The notes under the pieces were generated by a model. That model did not search any database and was not told the DNA's origin. It was given only the letters and a program-made list of their open reading frames with translations. Below are positions 26,137 to 38,439 of a stretch of DNA of 64,000 nt, one piece after another. The stretch spans positions 15,066,001 to 15,130,000 of the forward strand of contig NC_133296.1 in assembly GCF_005239225.2 (NCBI RefSeq), written 5' to 3'. The position numbers were made by a program, and so were the translations under genes. This DNA is from Populus alba. Taxonomy: Eukaryota; Streptophyta; Magnoliopsida; Malpighiales; Salicaceae. Each line of letters begins with the position of its first letter. Position 1 is the first letter of the stretch.

Positions 26137-26990
26137 CGGCCATTGCATGCGATAAATTGCCTGTTTAATAAAAAAAAATGGACAATACATCATCCGTTCC
26201 TAAGACAAAAAGAAAAAAAGGGCTAGACACGAGCCTATGTTTTTTTTTAAGGCTAGATGCATGGACCTTGCCTTTTTTATTTCCTTTAATTTAAGTTTAT
26301 TATTTAAGAAAATAATTGATTTAAAATATTATAAATATACTAATTTATTAAATTTGTAAATTAAGTAAGAATATATATTAGACATGATTTTATTAAATGC
26401 CATTTATTTTTTATTTTAGAATAAGAGTATATCAGTTTTTTTTATACTATTAGCAATTTTTTTTTTAACAGCCCATCATCATTTCTTAAAATTATGTTCA
26501 ATTGATTTTTTGGTAGCATATTTTTTTTTTTCATTTAACTAAATAAAAAAAATATTTTGAAAGATTAATTTTATTAAGCTTAGTTGAATTTATTATCTGA
26601 TTTGCGGGTTTAGTAGGTTAGCTCAATTAGATCAGGATCGTCATTATTTTGATATTTAAAAAAAAAATATTAATTCATTTTGATTTAATTTAATAACTAT
26701 TAAATTTAAATTAAATTGTCATTCATGCTGCTACAACTCTTGAACAGAAAAGGAAGAAAAAGAAGACGACGACATAATCTTGGTAAAGAAATGGAGGAAT
26801 TAAAAACACCTTTTGACCTTACTTGTAGTACTTGGAAAAGAAAAACAAGAGGAAAATGGAGATTTGCTCTCTTATACGCAATGGACGTGGTAGTAGTAGA
26901 TCCAGCCATTACCATGAAATTAAGCTATTGGACATCAATGGTATTGGACTGATGAATTTTCAGACTTAACAGTTCCGATGATTGAGAATT

Positions 26991-27124
26991 GGATCAATTA
27001 CATTTATTAGAAGTTGACAATATAATGGTTGTGCCGGCCAGCAGTCATCTCCGTCAAGGATCGATTACATTTATTAGAAGTTGACAATATAATGGTTGTG
27101 CCGGCCAGCAGTCATCTCCGTCAA
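26991..27124. repeat. Two-copy tandem duplication, 67-bp unit
   Basis: Units at 26991-27057 and 27058-27124 start GGATCAATTAC and GGATCGATTAC, differ at that one base, and both end CAGTCATCTCCGTCAA. The near-identity implies a recent duplication. The surrounding DNA (26720-27220) is less AT-rich than its neighbours and carries open frames on both strands, but none resembles a known protein. Confidence 0.9.
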
Positions 27125-27870
27125 GGTAGGGGTTCCACTGCTTTGATGACTGCCCAGAAATTAAGAGGGGAAATTGTCGAGTTGAAATTGAATACTATTT
27201 TGCTTCGGCACTGAATAGATAGTAGTCGGCAGGAGTAATGATGTTATAAAATGTAATATATAGTTATTTAGTATTGGATAGAATGGTTAATTATACATTC
27301 AATTACTTGGATTTTGTTATTTTAGTCTCAGAAATTATAGGTTTATAGTAAAAGTTTAAGTATTTATACATGCAGTCATAATCGGGGATTTAAAGATTTT
27401 TTTATAATAAATTCAGTATATATAAAAATGACAATAAATATTTTAAGGCAATAAATAAATTAAAAGAACTTTAAATTCAAGAAATGAAGATATTTGTTCT
27501 TGAGTTTTAAATGGATTAACCCTTATCTAGATAATTTAGGAGTATTCATATCCCTTGAACCTACTTCTCATCAAACAATATCCCCTGAACCTTGTTGTTT
27601 TTAAAGAAGAGAAAGTCTAGAAAGACCTTTGTTTCTTCGGCATTAATAAAAAGCAAATATCCCTCACATATATTAATAAGACAATAAGTATGGTAAGTCC
27701 CTTAAGAGTCCTTGTATACACCTATAAATATAAGAAAATCATTACATCAATAAGAATGATTATTTTAAATGAAAAGGCATGACGATTTATCATACTTTTA
27801 ATACTTTTATTTTAGAGAATTATTTATGATCAGACACATAGCCTTAAAACTTGATAATGGTTGAATTCAA

Positions 27871-28231
27871 ATGCTTTGAACCTGGAATGTTTGTCAGATC
27901 CATATTTTTTAGGCTTGGCTGACTGTCAAACCTAAGTTCTTTGAGTCTACCATGTTTGCTAGACCTGCACTACCCTGAGCTTAGGTGACCGCCAAGTCCA
28001 AGTGCTTTGAGCCTGACATGTTTGCCGAACCTGCATTATGTTGAACTTGACTAAATGTCAAGTTCAAGCTCTTTGGGTCTGGCATGTTTGCCAGACCCAC
28101 ACTATCTTGGGCTTGGTTGACTGCCAAGCTCAAGTTCTTTGGGTTTAGTTTGTTTGTCAGACTCAGTTTACCTTAAACCTAGTTGATTATCAAACTCAAG
28201 TATTTTAGTTTTGACATATTTGCTAAGCATG
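27871..28231. repeat. 66-bp minisatellite, about 5.5 units, paired hairpins
   Basis: Units begin at 27871, 27936, 28002, 28068, 28134 and 28200 (last one partial), each with a CTTTGxGxCT word followed by ATGTTTGCC. Unit 4 contains two hairpins: TGGGTCTGGCA (28074-28084) pairs perfectly with TGCCAGACCCA (28089-28099), and CTTGGGCTTGG (28106-28116) pairs with CCAAGCTCAAG (28124-28134) with one G-T type mismatch. Unit 3 has the second hairpin as TTGAACTTGAC and GTCAAGTTCAA, perfect but with different bases. Every frame is closed by stops, so it is not coding. Confidence 0.85.
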
Positions 28232-29189
28232 TTTTATTTGGTTAAGATTTTTTATATATATAAAAATATTAACCAAATATTTTCAACGCGACCTGCAATT
28301 GAAATCAAAGAAAGATCAAAAAGATTTTAAAAAATCCTTATAATTAAATTTATTGAGGGAGTCAAATCTTATGTTGGTATACTAATCTCAAGTAGGCAGC
28401 TCCACAACCATGAAAATCAATCCAGAATGGAGGTTTGCATGACCTTCATTTTTTGGTATGCACAAATCCACTTCAAATTCTGCAATGTGCTTGCACTGCG
28501 TAGCATGCTCCCATTATGAAAGCAAATGATGGACTAAGAGCAAAAGCTCAAAGGATGCACTGATAAGAAAGTGGGATTGATGATGAATTCTTTATATATA
28601 CCTAACACACAGACAACAGTACTCTACTTGGTGGATTCGTAGGTCAATGGCCATATCCTAAATACTAAATCCGCAAATAATAGAATAATTACGTAGCAGG
28701 AAATAGGTGATGCTGAATGCTGAAGGTAGAATAAATTTCTCCGATGTATGACATGAGTCAACTTCTTCTGATTAATTTCAGACTAGCAATGGCAATTTAA
28801 TCTAAAATTGATAGATATCGAGAATATTATCAAACTCAACTTAAAATCTACTTGAATCTAATTTAATATATATAATATATATATATATATATATTATACA
28901 AGTATATTTGTAGAATATTTAGATCATTTTTTTTAATACAATATGATGCACATAAGACAAGTATAAATAAATAATATTTAATATTTTATCATTTAATATA
29001 TACACACACATGTACATACTTCAAATATATATTAACTATTTTATTTTTTATTAATTAATAAATAATAGTCAAGAATGGATACTCATTGGATATTTAAAAT
29101 CTGATGAACAATTTATAAATATCTAAACTTCTTACTCCATAAATAATGGGTAAAATATAAATACAGAAAAATACAATTTATGATCGACT

Positions 29190-29790
29190 TCTTTGTTGGA
29201 AGTTAAGGAGACCGGGGCCGAAACCCTTGCTTTTGAGCCCTAACTGTGTTCACACAAGAACCCAGGATTAAGACAGCCATCCCCTCCATCCAGGACTTCC
29301 ACTCCGGGCTAGGAACATGCCCTAGCTCATAAGGAAGGCATGATTCCAAAGAAAGTTCATAGGGGTCCAACAAGAAGGGCAGACTTATCCAAGAGCCTGA
29401 GTGGCTCAACAGTGGACTCGTTGTGGAACTCGACTCGGCTCTGACATTGGAGAGGGCCATGCGTTTATGCGATTTGCACGTCATCCTGTTATAAATGAGT
29501 TCACACGGCGATGGTGGTGACGCAAGACACATTTGCGCTCGGTAAACGGCTGACATGATAGGGTTTTTACTTTGAATGGAGCACCGCCACCGGTTAGGAA
29601 ATGATCGCCTGCGCTAGATCATGCCTTGCCGGTTGTATCGCTTTCTCCATGTGTTTCACAGGTATAAGAACCCCACAAAACACCATTTCAGGCAGGTAAA
29701 AAGAGAGCATTCATAAACCAAAGCACGATAACAGTATATCCCCTTGCCTTTATCTTCTCCATTTACTATAAATTTCACACAATTTTACTC
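29190..29790. repeat. GC-richer island, possible LTR or promoter remnant
   Basis: Roughly 450-600 bp clearly richer in G and C than the surrounding DNA. It includes a TATAAG word near 29660, followed by ACCCCACAAAACACC and a C/T-rich stretch, an arrangement like the promoter part of an LTR. The minus-strand open frame at 29203-29556 (117 aa) has no recognisable domain. No matching second LTR or coding region is visible, so a solo LTR or captured fragment is the best guess. Confidence 0.35.
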
Positions 29791-29850
29791 TTACATCAAT
29801 ACTGATTTAAATATCGAAAGGCCCTTTTTATGATATATACGAAGGACTTG

Positions 29851-29884
29851 TTTTTTTTTTTTTTTTTTTTTTTGGGGGGGGGGG
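29851..29884. repeat. Homopolymer junction T23-G11
   Basis: Twenty-three T are followed immediately by eleven G. Such junctions are prone to sequencing and assembly error, so the exact length should be treated as uncertain. Confidence 0.9.
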
Positions 29885-30429
29885 CTCTTCTTTGTTAACT
29901 TACGAAGCCCATCAATCTATTACAAAGATCAAGATATCTCTTAGAATTTATTCCAAACACTAAAAATCTGTGCATTCATGGGGATTTTGAGTGGGAATTA
30001 TCAATCTTTGAGGAGGATCGAGTGAAAAAAAATAGAGTCTCTTTGTGAATCGATTAATAAAGTTGATTGTAAGTAGTTGGGGGCTGGGGCGTTTAGCAAA
30101 TTCAATTTATAGTAATTATAATAAGATTTCCCATGTCGAGTCTCATTTATTAATGATTAATCGTAATTTAAAGTAAATCTCAACTATAAAAGCCTTTTCT
30201 TTATCCCAGATGGTCCTACAAATCCTAAGACAATCGCTGGTAAAAAAAGGAAAAGGGCATAGATTGATCTATCCGAAGGTATGAAGTCATGCCAAAGATG
30301 GAAAATTTATTCCTAATTAATTATCATATTAGATAACTTTTTTTCCTATGAGATTTTTATCACAAGGCCAAGAATAGTGTTAATATCAATTAATTTGGTT
30401 GTGGTATGTAATATTTGGAGTATATATAG

Positions 30430-30585
30430 CAATAATTGCGATTCAAAATATTTTTCCTTTAAAAATCTATTAAAATAATATTTTTTAAAAAATATATATT
30501 TTTAATATCAACATATCAAAACAATATAAAAACATAAAACAAATAATTTTAAATAAAAAATATAATTTCAACCACATAGTTAAGT
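30430..30585 (+). mobile_element. Short AT-rich MITE-like element, copy 10
   Basis: Contains TATTAAAATAATATTTTTTA, TTTTTAATATCAACATATCA and AAACAATATAAAAACATAAA, and ends near AATTTCAACCACATAG, in the family layout. Confidence 0.55.
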
Positions 30586-31499
30586 TTAGAGAATGATTTG
30601 TATATGAATTTCAATAATTGCTAATAGTTGCAACCATCTTTTGTATTTATATCTCTAGGGTTGTGTACAATACTAGAGTGGAGTATACTGTACATGATAA
30701 TTATTTTTATATAAAATATTTATATATATAAAAAATCTATTCTAATCTCTTTTCATAACACGTATTTATAGACACTTCTAAAAAAAAATATTAACAAATT
30801 TGTAACAACTTGTTCATCCAGCATTAATCCCCACGAAAGACTTGCTAAGTGGGAACCGTAAATATGAATAACTTGTAGGTCTCCAATTACTATTTCAATT
30901 CAATGAAACATTTAAAAATTTGACCACTATAGTGTGTGTAGATTGGTTGAGTAGATAACGTGTTGTATGGATAAGGATACAAATAAGGGATTAGAACATA
31001 GGGGCTCGTTGGATTAAACTACGAGAAGATAATGTTTTACATACGTTTTCTATATTAAATATGGATTATCCACTTCTATTTCTATATATTTTTTATATAT
31101 ATATAGGTATTTTGGGATTAATTGTTGTACATAGAGATTGAATTTTATTTTCAAATCTAGAATAAATTAGATTATTCATATAAAAATTAAAGAATTTATA
31201 GAAAATTTACTTTAAAGAAAATGTATGTACAATTCAACCCTTAATTTCAAACTAAAAGATCTATTTATTTATTTATTTATTTTTATCACCGGGGGGATAT
31301 TTTAATAACTCAAGGCATACAAGTAATTAGCATGGTAATATGACCTCATTATTCAAAGTCCTAATCTATATTCTTTAAGCCCTTAGTTCTAGCCTTCAAT
31401 TAGCAATGAAGTTGGGACTAATCAAGTGACTTCCATAACGAGTCAAAACTTCATTATAAATTATTGAAATTAAAGAGAGATGGTTTTTGGCATTGCAAT

Positions 31500-31665
31500 T
31501 CAACTATATTTTTTAAAAAATTGATAATTATTTATTTTTTAACTTTAAATTGATTTTTTTTTTGTATTTTTAGATCATTTTATTGTACTAATATCAAAAA
31601 TAACTTATTATAATAATATATATATATATATTATTTTAATGTATTTCCAACCAAAAACTTCTTCC
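31500..31665 (-). mobile_element. Short AT-rich MITE-like element, copy 11
   Basis: Inverted copy with TTTTTAGATCATTTTATTGT, ACTAATATCAAAAATAACTT and TATTATTTTAATGTATTTCC. It overlaps a short TA run. Confidence 0.5.
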
Positions 31666-32044
31666 AATTAAAATTTATATAGTCATGCAGGCATATTGCA
31701 AGCATGTCAACACCCTCCCGTTTTGGGATTTTAGATATAGTTACTCCATTACTATATGAGAATATCATTTTATAACCTGTGCCAAAATATGTCCTTTTTC
31801 TCCCTTGTAGGGAATGACATAGCTTCAAGATAAGATAACCTAAGACTAAAGGGTTTGGAAACAAGTGAAAGGTACATAATTACCTTGAGCATTTCTTGAA
31901 TCTTGTTTGCAAGGGTAAAATTTCGTAAAGGCCATGATAAAATTTGTCATTCCAAGAAATTTTGATCACTTGTACAGCATGGATATTTGTAATTTGATCT
32001 CACAAAATTGAATTGTGCTTCAATCTCATTAAGTGCCTAGAAGT

Positions 32045-32215
32045 GTGGTAAAGATTATGTTTCAAAGTATTTTTTCTTATAAATATATTAAAATAATATT
32101 TTTTTTATTTTTAAAATTAATTTTTGATATCAAAATAATCTAAAAATACTAAAACAATTAATTTATAATAAAAAAATATCAAAAATTCTTCTGAAATTAC
32201 GTTACGCTTACTCTC
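32045..32215 (+). mobile_element. Short AT-rich MITE-like element, copy 12
   Basis: Left end GTGTGGTAAAGATTATG, then TATTAAAATAATATTTTTTT, TTTTTGATATCAAAATAATC and TAAAAATACTAAAACAATTA. Confidence 0.6.
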
Positions 32216-32539
32216 AAACCAACTCTAAATTAGCTAAATGAATCATATTTTGATTTGATGTTAATAGAAACTGTTCATTTCAATAATATATCTTTGTTGG
32301 ATAAGTCATAAGTGATTCATATATGGATAATCGAGAGATTAAGATGGTTTACCAACTTTCAATTAATTGGTGATCACATGTTCCAACCCTTCTCAAATTT
32401 AATTTGTTTGGTATAAAGTTTGCCACGATTATTCTTTTAAAATGTAGAGTTTTTGTTTGATAGTCGGAATAACTTGGTTTTTTCAACCCACATGGCGGCC
32501 TAGTACAATGAGTTTTTGGTACTATCATAGTTTATATTT

Positions 32540-32690
32540 TTAGATATATTTTATTTGAAAGCATATTAAATTAATGTTTTAAAAGTTTTTTTATAATTTT
32601 AATATTAAAAATTAAAAAAATCTAAGAAAATCATTTTAATATATATTTTAAAAAAAATTATAAAAAATACCAAAAATATGCATGTTTGCT
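32540..32690. mobile_element. Short AT-rich MITE-like element, copy 13 (degenerate)
   Basis: Related AT-rich words (TATATTTTATTTGAAAGCAT, TCATTTTAATATATATTTTA) occur, but the order is too decayed to assign orientation. Confidence 0.35.
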
Positions 32691-33477
32691 TGGAGTTACA
32701 GAGACAGAAATTTAAAATAAATATCCCTGCAATTTTAAAGTGAATTTTGTTATTTCATAACAAACAAAAAAAAAAAAAACGTGATTTTTTTCTGTCATCG
32801 TTATCTCTATCTTTTCTGTGTTAAAGATAAGAACTAAACGCTATCTAAAATCCTTCAAATTGTTTGGTTAATTTTCTACTAAAGACGGGAGAACTTTTTT
32901 GAAAGAATGGGCTAAAATTGAGCTATTTTTTGGCAATTTGTAAATCATGAGGAAATATCGAAAGGAACATTTTTATCTCTTTGGAAGATTTGATTGATAA
33001 AGAAACAATTTGTTTTTTTTTTTTCTAATTATAATGAAATGGCCTTAAATTGAGCCTAGATCAACTCATTGGCATGCCTATGACAAGGATAATTAATTAT
33101 CTGCTGAGGTTGTCTTGGTCAGACATGACATGGATAACGTTGGCAATTAGGGTTTTGGAAGATAAAATGGTGGTGTGCTGCTTTTCTTTCAAGCTTTCCA
33201 CTCTTTTCTGCCACAATTACCGGCAGGAAACTGAACGGACAACATCTCTAATCAGGACTCAGCCTGTTTGGTCTCTCCCTGTCAAGCCATGTTTATCTGC
33301 CATGATTTGAGGTTGAATGAATACGTTATTAGAAGCTAAACCGGATGCATGACCTTCAATCACACGCATCCATGTCCACGACGTGGAAGGAATCAATCAA
33401 GGTATTCCTGCTACCTTTCTGAGTTCTTTCTCTCCAAAGTTGGTTTCACTTCGCCATAATGAATTATGGGTTTTTCT

Positions 33478-33640
33478 AAAAATTAGAAAATTAATTTAAT
33501 TTTTATATATATTTTTGAATTATTATGATATGATGATGTTAAAAATTATTTTAAAAAAATATATTATTTTAATACATTTTATAATAAAAAATATTTAAAA
33601 AAAAAAAACTGATAATAGTAACTCAAACACTTCTTAAACC
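33478..33640 (-). mobile_element. Short AT-rich MITE-like element, copy 14
   Basis: Inverted copy: TTATTATGATATGATGATGT, TAAAAATTATTTTAAAAAAA, TATTATTTTAATACATTTTA, ending with ACTCAAACACT. Confidence 0.55.
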
Positions 33641-33714
33641 TCATACATCATATTTAAACCAATTCTAATTGCCCCTTTGTTATTGCCGTGCATAGCAATA
33701 TCAAATGAAATCTA

Positions 33715-33890
33715 AGTGTATTTGTGTATTTAATATTGTAGTGAAAAGTTTTTTAAAAGTTTTTTATAATTGAATATGCATTAAAATTATTAAAATTATT
33801 TGTTTAGACTTTTTTAATTTTTAGCATCACTATATCAAAATAATTAATAAAATATCTAAAAAAATATCATTTTTAAAAACAGATATATAT
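33715..33890 (+). mobile_element. Short AT-rich MITE-like element, copy 15
   Basis: Left end GTATTTAATATTGTAGTGAA, middle TTTTAGCATCACTATATCAA, right part AATAAAATATCTAAAAAAAT. It lies directly beside copy 14 in the opposite orientation. Confidence 0.5.
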
Positions 33891-34664
33891 ATATATATAT
33901 ATAATCAGTAATGTTGACTAAAATCACGTACAATTGTTTGAAGGTCTTAGAGACCAAAATCCATTTAGATGGGCCGAAGAGTAGGAGGATACATTCAATT
34001 GAGCAATCAAGCCATTGAATCAAGGGTCCTGCTTTTATTATCTCCTTTAAGAAGTTAGTGGTTTTCTTTTTTTAAGGTTACCTTTTAGTAATATTCAACA
34101 AACACTAATTTTATTTTAAAAATATACTTTCTACATAAAAAAACATAAAAAAAACAATTTCTCGAATATGGTCGAGTAGAGATGAGCAAATGTAATTTCA
34201 ATCCCATAGAAGCCCATTTAGAGTTAGAGAGGTTTTGGTGATCACAGCAAATGTGGTCGAGGAGTCCATCTAAAACCCACTAAGATCATTCCATCATTTT
34301 TATTTTTATTTTTGGGCCAAGCAACCCAATGTACACAATAATTCTTTGAACACCAACTCACTTTCACACTTGAAATTGATGTATAATTATTTTTTTCCGT
34401 CTTAATATTTTTTAACTATTTTTTTTCTAAACAAGATATCATTTTATTATCATCTCAAAACAGAAAAAACAAAGAAAGTTGTAAGGAGAAGACATGTTTC
34501 ATTATTTTTCTATTTTAAAAAGAATATAAATTCATTTCAAAATTATTTTATATAGATAAAGAGGTTTTAAAATATAATTTATATTATTCTATAATATACA
34601 TTCTCAAGTAAAAGTTCCTTTAGACTTGAAACTTGCACAATCTTATATTACCTTATGTTTAATT

Positions 34665-34800
34665 TTTATCAAATAAATAGAGATGGTGAGATTCAAATCA
34701 TGACCGCTTGATTATTAAGGTTATGATATCATGTTAAAAAACCATCTCAATCTAATAGCTTAAGCTATTAGATAAAATTTCAGTATATAATTTATATTAT
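34665..34800. repeat. Fragment of a dispersed plant repeat
   Basis: Contains GAGATTCAAATCATGACCGC, ATGATATCATGTTAAAAAAC and CTAATAGCTTAAGCTATTAG. From memory, wording of this kind (ATACCATGTTAA ... AGCTTAAGC) is dispersed in many plant genomes. The palindrome CTAATAGCTTAAGCTATTAG is 20 bp and perfect. No element boundaries can be set. Confidence 0.45.
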
Positions 34801-36039
34801 TTTATAACACTTAAATACTAATTTAAGTTATCTAAAAACACATCATCCCTTCATAATAATAGTGTAATATATTAAAATGATTTTAATATTTTACTTTTGT
34901 AGCCCCTTTACTTTTTATAAAATTGGGAAAAATAATAATTAACTAGGACCCCAATCCAACGTTGACTACAACTTGGATCCATTCAACTTCCATAAACTAT
35001 GTAATCCAGCGTGTAATGGCCATGCTTTCAAGAAGTTTTGATTTTAAAATATTGGAACATAAAGTTATTTGCTTCGAAAAGAAGATAGGGTTAAAGCTTT
35101 GCCACCCCCTTTTAATCATGGTGTTTTGTACTGATTCTTTGCATTATACATCTTTTTGACTTGAAAAAGAAAAATGAGGGAAACTGTAGTTTTTTCTTCT
35201 GCTAGCCGCCTAGAAGGCTTATAATTTATTTATTTATTGGGACTCAAATGTATCATTTAAACATCATTGCCAAGTCAAAATATCGTATTTAAGAACAATA
35301 CAAGAGAGACTATGAAACTAGCTGAAGGAGAAAATAGCATCAAGGATAAAAAAATTATTTTTGATCTTCATGTTCTTTAATATATTCAAATCAAGTCCTT
35401 CTGTTGCTTTTTTTCAAGATTTCTTTCATATTTTACATATAAAACTAATAAAATTACTTCAATACTCTCAACTTCAATCACTTTTAACCTAACCGAAGTT
35501 AAAATTTAATATCATAATAAATTTTGGTTTTAAAGTAATAATAATAAAAAAAAGAATAGATTTTAAGGCTACTAGTTTCTTTTTTATGGAAAAAAAAAAA
35601 TAAAGGATGTTTAGACAGATAGCTTTTTATAAAAATAAAATAAAATGAATTTTTTTGGATGGAGAATTAAAATTATGAAATTAAATTTTAAAATTACTTA
35701 TTTTACTTTATAAAATTAATTTTTATAAAAAAAATTAAAAACAATCAATTAGATTAAAATTAATGAAGTTGCGGGTGATTAAGTTATTGTATTATTTGTA
35801 TGCAAAATATTGAGGGGGCCTTGGAAATAGTAACTGGAGAATTTGATTTCAAATATATCAAAATATATAGAGGTGAAAATTGAAATTGAGGATATTATTA
35901 AAATTCAAATTAAAAACCAAGGGGTATTTTCTTACTTTTCATTTCTTTTTGCACAGTGTAATTACTTAACTATTCTGGAAATCTTATTTCCTTGAACTTG
36001 TTTTCATTTTATTATGATTTTTTGTAATTAATAAATAAA

Positions 36040-36640
36040 TAAAATTAAATACTATTTCTATTTTTTTATATATCTTTTTTAGATTAGTTTTTTTTAATTT
36101 TATCCCTTATTATTTGATTTCATTTAAATTTATATCAAATCTGGTCTTTATTCTTTTGATTACTACTTTTTTTTATCTTTTATAGATTAATTTTTTTTCT
36201 TCAATTTCATCCCTTATCATTTGATTTTATATATTTATTATATCAATTTTGGTTCTCATTATTTTAATTTTAATTTATTTTTTATTATTTTTCTATTTGA
36301 ATTCTGTTTTCAATTTCATTCCTTAACATTTCATTTCTATTTATTTTTATATCAAATGTGGTCCCCTTTCTTTTTATTACTTTTGTTTTGTTTTGGATCT
36401 GCTTTTTTTTTTTTTTTACTTTTTTTTTCAATTCCATCCCTCGTTATTTTATGATTGAGAATTTTATTTTGTTTTTTCTAGGATTCTCCTTCTATGAGGT
36501 TAATCCTGAACTCATAACCAAGATCATGGATTTCAAATATTAACATGGGTTAACTTTAATCTTTTTTTAGGTTCTTTATTAAACTTTATCTTTTCTTGAT
36601 CTCATCCTTCAATGTTACTTTATTAGATTTTGTAACATGT
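36040..36640. repeat. Degenerate tandem repeat, about 110-120 bp unit
   Basis: Four or five diverged units, each with TTTTATCCCTTATTATTTGA or TTTCATCCCTTATCATTTGA, followed by TATATCAAATCTGGTC or variants and a T-rich stretch. The open frames at 36221-36454 and 36358-36543 are translations of this T-rich array. The array shares its TTCATCC motif with the repeat at 5740-5965. Confidence 0.6.
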
Positions 36641-36719
36641 CTCCTAAAAAAATAGATTTTAACCATGAACTAAATGATATTTTTATTTAATATTAAGATA
36701 GAAACACAATGGGTTAACT

Positions 36720-36874
36720 CAGGGGCAGAGCAAGGAAAAACATTTAGAGGGAGCCAGATCATAGTTTAAGGGGGCCAAGAAAAAAATTCAGTTATGTTTA
36801 TTAAATTTATAAAGGGAGGGGCATTTTCTTGCAGGGGCTGGGGCCCCTGCTAGCCCCCCCTCCCTCCGCCACTA
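36720..36874. mobile_element. 155-bp hAT-type MITE with perfect 8-bp TSD
   Basis: The left end CAGGGGCAGAGCAAGG and the right end, read inverted as TAGTGGCGGAGGGAGG, are imperfect terminal inverted repeats of the CAGGGGCGGAGC type known for plant hAT elements. A perfect 8-bp duplication GGTTAACT flanks it at 36712-36719 and 36875-36882, as expected for hAT transposition. The interior is non-coding and includes the GC-rich word GGGGCTGGGGCCCCTGC. It depends on a transposase encoded elsewhere. Confidence 0.8.
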
Positions 36875-37884
36875 GGTTAACTTGGTCTAACATGCAAGAG
36901 TTGTAGGGACAATCTTGAAAAAAATAGAATGAAAATTTTGATTCTTAATTAACTCAATATTAAAGGATGAAAGTGGTAATAAAATAACACTTAACTAAAA
37001 CAAAACTTAAGTGATTCGAGTCAACCAAACAAACTCGTTATGCAAGTCATGCATATCATCGGATTTAATAAAACACGTGGGATTTTTTTAAGGAAACATT
37101 TTTTTAAAAGGAAAAAAAAATCATGCTAGACGTGTGTGGTCGAGATAGCAAAAGTAAATTATTGATAACAAAGGATGAAATTATAATGTTTTTTTTAGTT
37201 TTGAGCTATAAGAAAAAATATTATCGATAATTTATGATGAAATTAATTTTTTTAATCAAGGGACAAAAAGGTATTAAACAAAAAAAAAAACAAATAATAA
37301 TTTGAATGTTGTGAATGAACATGTTAAACCTATGAAGCGGTTCATAAACTTGATTGGATTCAATTATTTCTTTTCTCAATTATTTTTAACCCAGATATAA
37401 AACAACAAAACTTAAAAAAAAAAAAAAAAAGGAGCCCGAGCACGTTGAGCCAAAAATAATAAGCCGGACACGTGTTTCATTTGTTAACAAGGTAGACGAT
37501 AAGTTTTTTTTTAAATAAGACAGCAGATGATGCGCCATCTACTTTGTGCAAAATTCAACGACCAGAGATCACCAAAAAAACATGGTTAGTTTTTTTTTTT
37601 TAGTTTAAAAACATGTTTTTAACTTATTTTTTATCCAAAATACCAAGAAAACACCCCTAAACACCTTGATAAATGTATTCATGACCTCAAAGAACTAAAA
37701 CAATAGCTCAATAAACCAAAATCAACTCGAATAAAAAACATTCTCGTGGTCAAATCTGCCTTTTTATGCAAGGAGAGGGAACAAAAAAACCTAGGTGAAG
37801 CTCCTTTTGAGAAATGAATTGACACCAATTTCAATTATTTTGGCTACTGAAATCATCTTCAACGACCTCTCTCTCTTTTTTCGC

Positions 37885-37889
<5 letters not shown>

Positions 37890-37914
<25 letters not shown>
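37890..37914. repeat. (CT)n microsatellite
   Basis: About twelve uninterrupted CT units, followed by a CT-rich tail. Confidence 0.9.
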
Positions 37915-37915
<1 letters not shown>

Positions 37916-38129
37916 TCCTCTTCCAAAAAAAAACTGAAAATAAAGAAAATAAACTTTGATATCAAAATTGAATTTCTAAAAACTAAAAGGATTGATCAAT
38001 TGTAAACCAAAAATGGAGTGAGATTTGTGATTTCAAAAAAGTTTATGTGGAATCTACACAAAAATGTAATAAGTGTTAATTAACTAAACACTTACAAAAT
38101 TATAATTGAAACAAAATATATTTTCAACC

Positions 38130-38285
38130 ACACTGCACCACACTTGTTTGTTTTTAAATTACAAAAGTGTTTTTGAAAAAAATTTTTATTTTTTTATTTT
38201 TATTTTTATTTTTTTTATTTTTTTCTGATTATTTTGATATATTTTTAAATAAAAAAACACTTTTAAAAAAAATCGATCAACACCA
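38130..38285 (-). mobile_element. Short AT-rich MITE-like element, copy 16
   Basis: Inverted copy: CACACTTGTTTGTTTTTAAA at the left, TGATTATTTTGATATATTTT inside, and AAAACACTTTTAAAAAAAAT at the right. The frame at 38167-38409 is its translation. Confidence 0.5.
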
Positions 38286-38439
38286 AAAGAATAAAACAGA
38301 TAAAAAAAAAAAATCTTCTTTTGATTGGTTTAGCTGTATATATATTAAAATATCCAAAAGCCATACTATGAAAAATACGATAATCATCATTGACTGTTCG
38401 TCAATTTAAGCGAGTATTTAGGACTATAATATCTCATGA

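Noticed and set aside
29203..29556. 117-aa minus-strand frame in the GC-rich island
   Set aside because: It has no recognisable domain, splice context or promoter. GC-rich DNA keeps frames open by chance, and the island looks like repeat debris.
36221..36543. Two overlapping Phe/Leu-rich frames that look like membrane proteins
   Set aside because: They come from a T-rich degenerate tandem repeat, and the hydrophobic composition is a by-product of poly-T.
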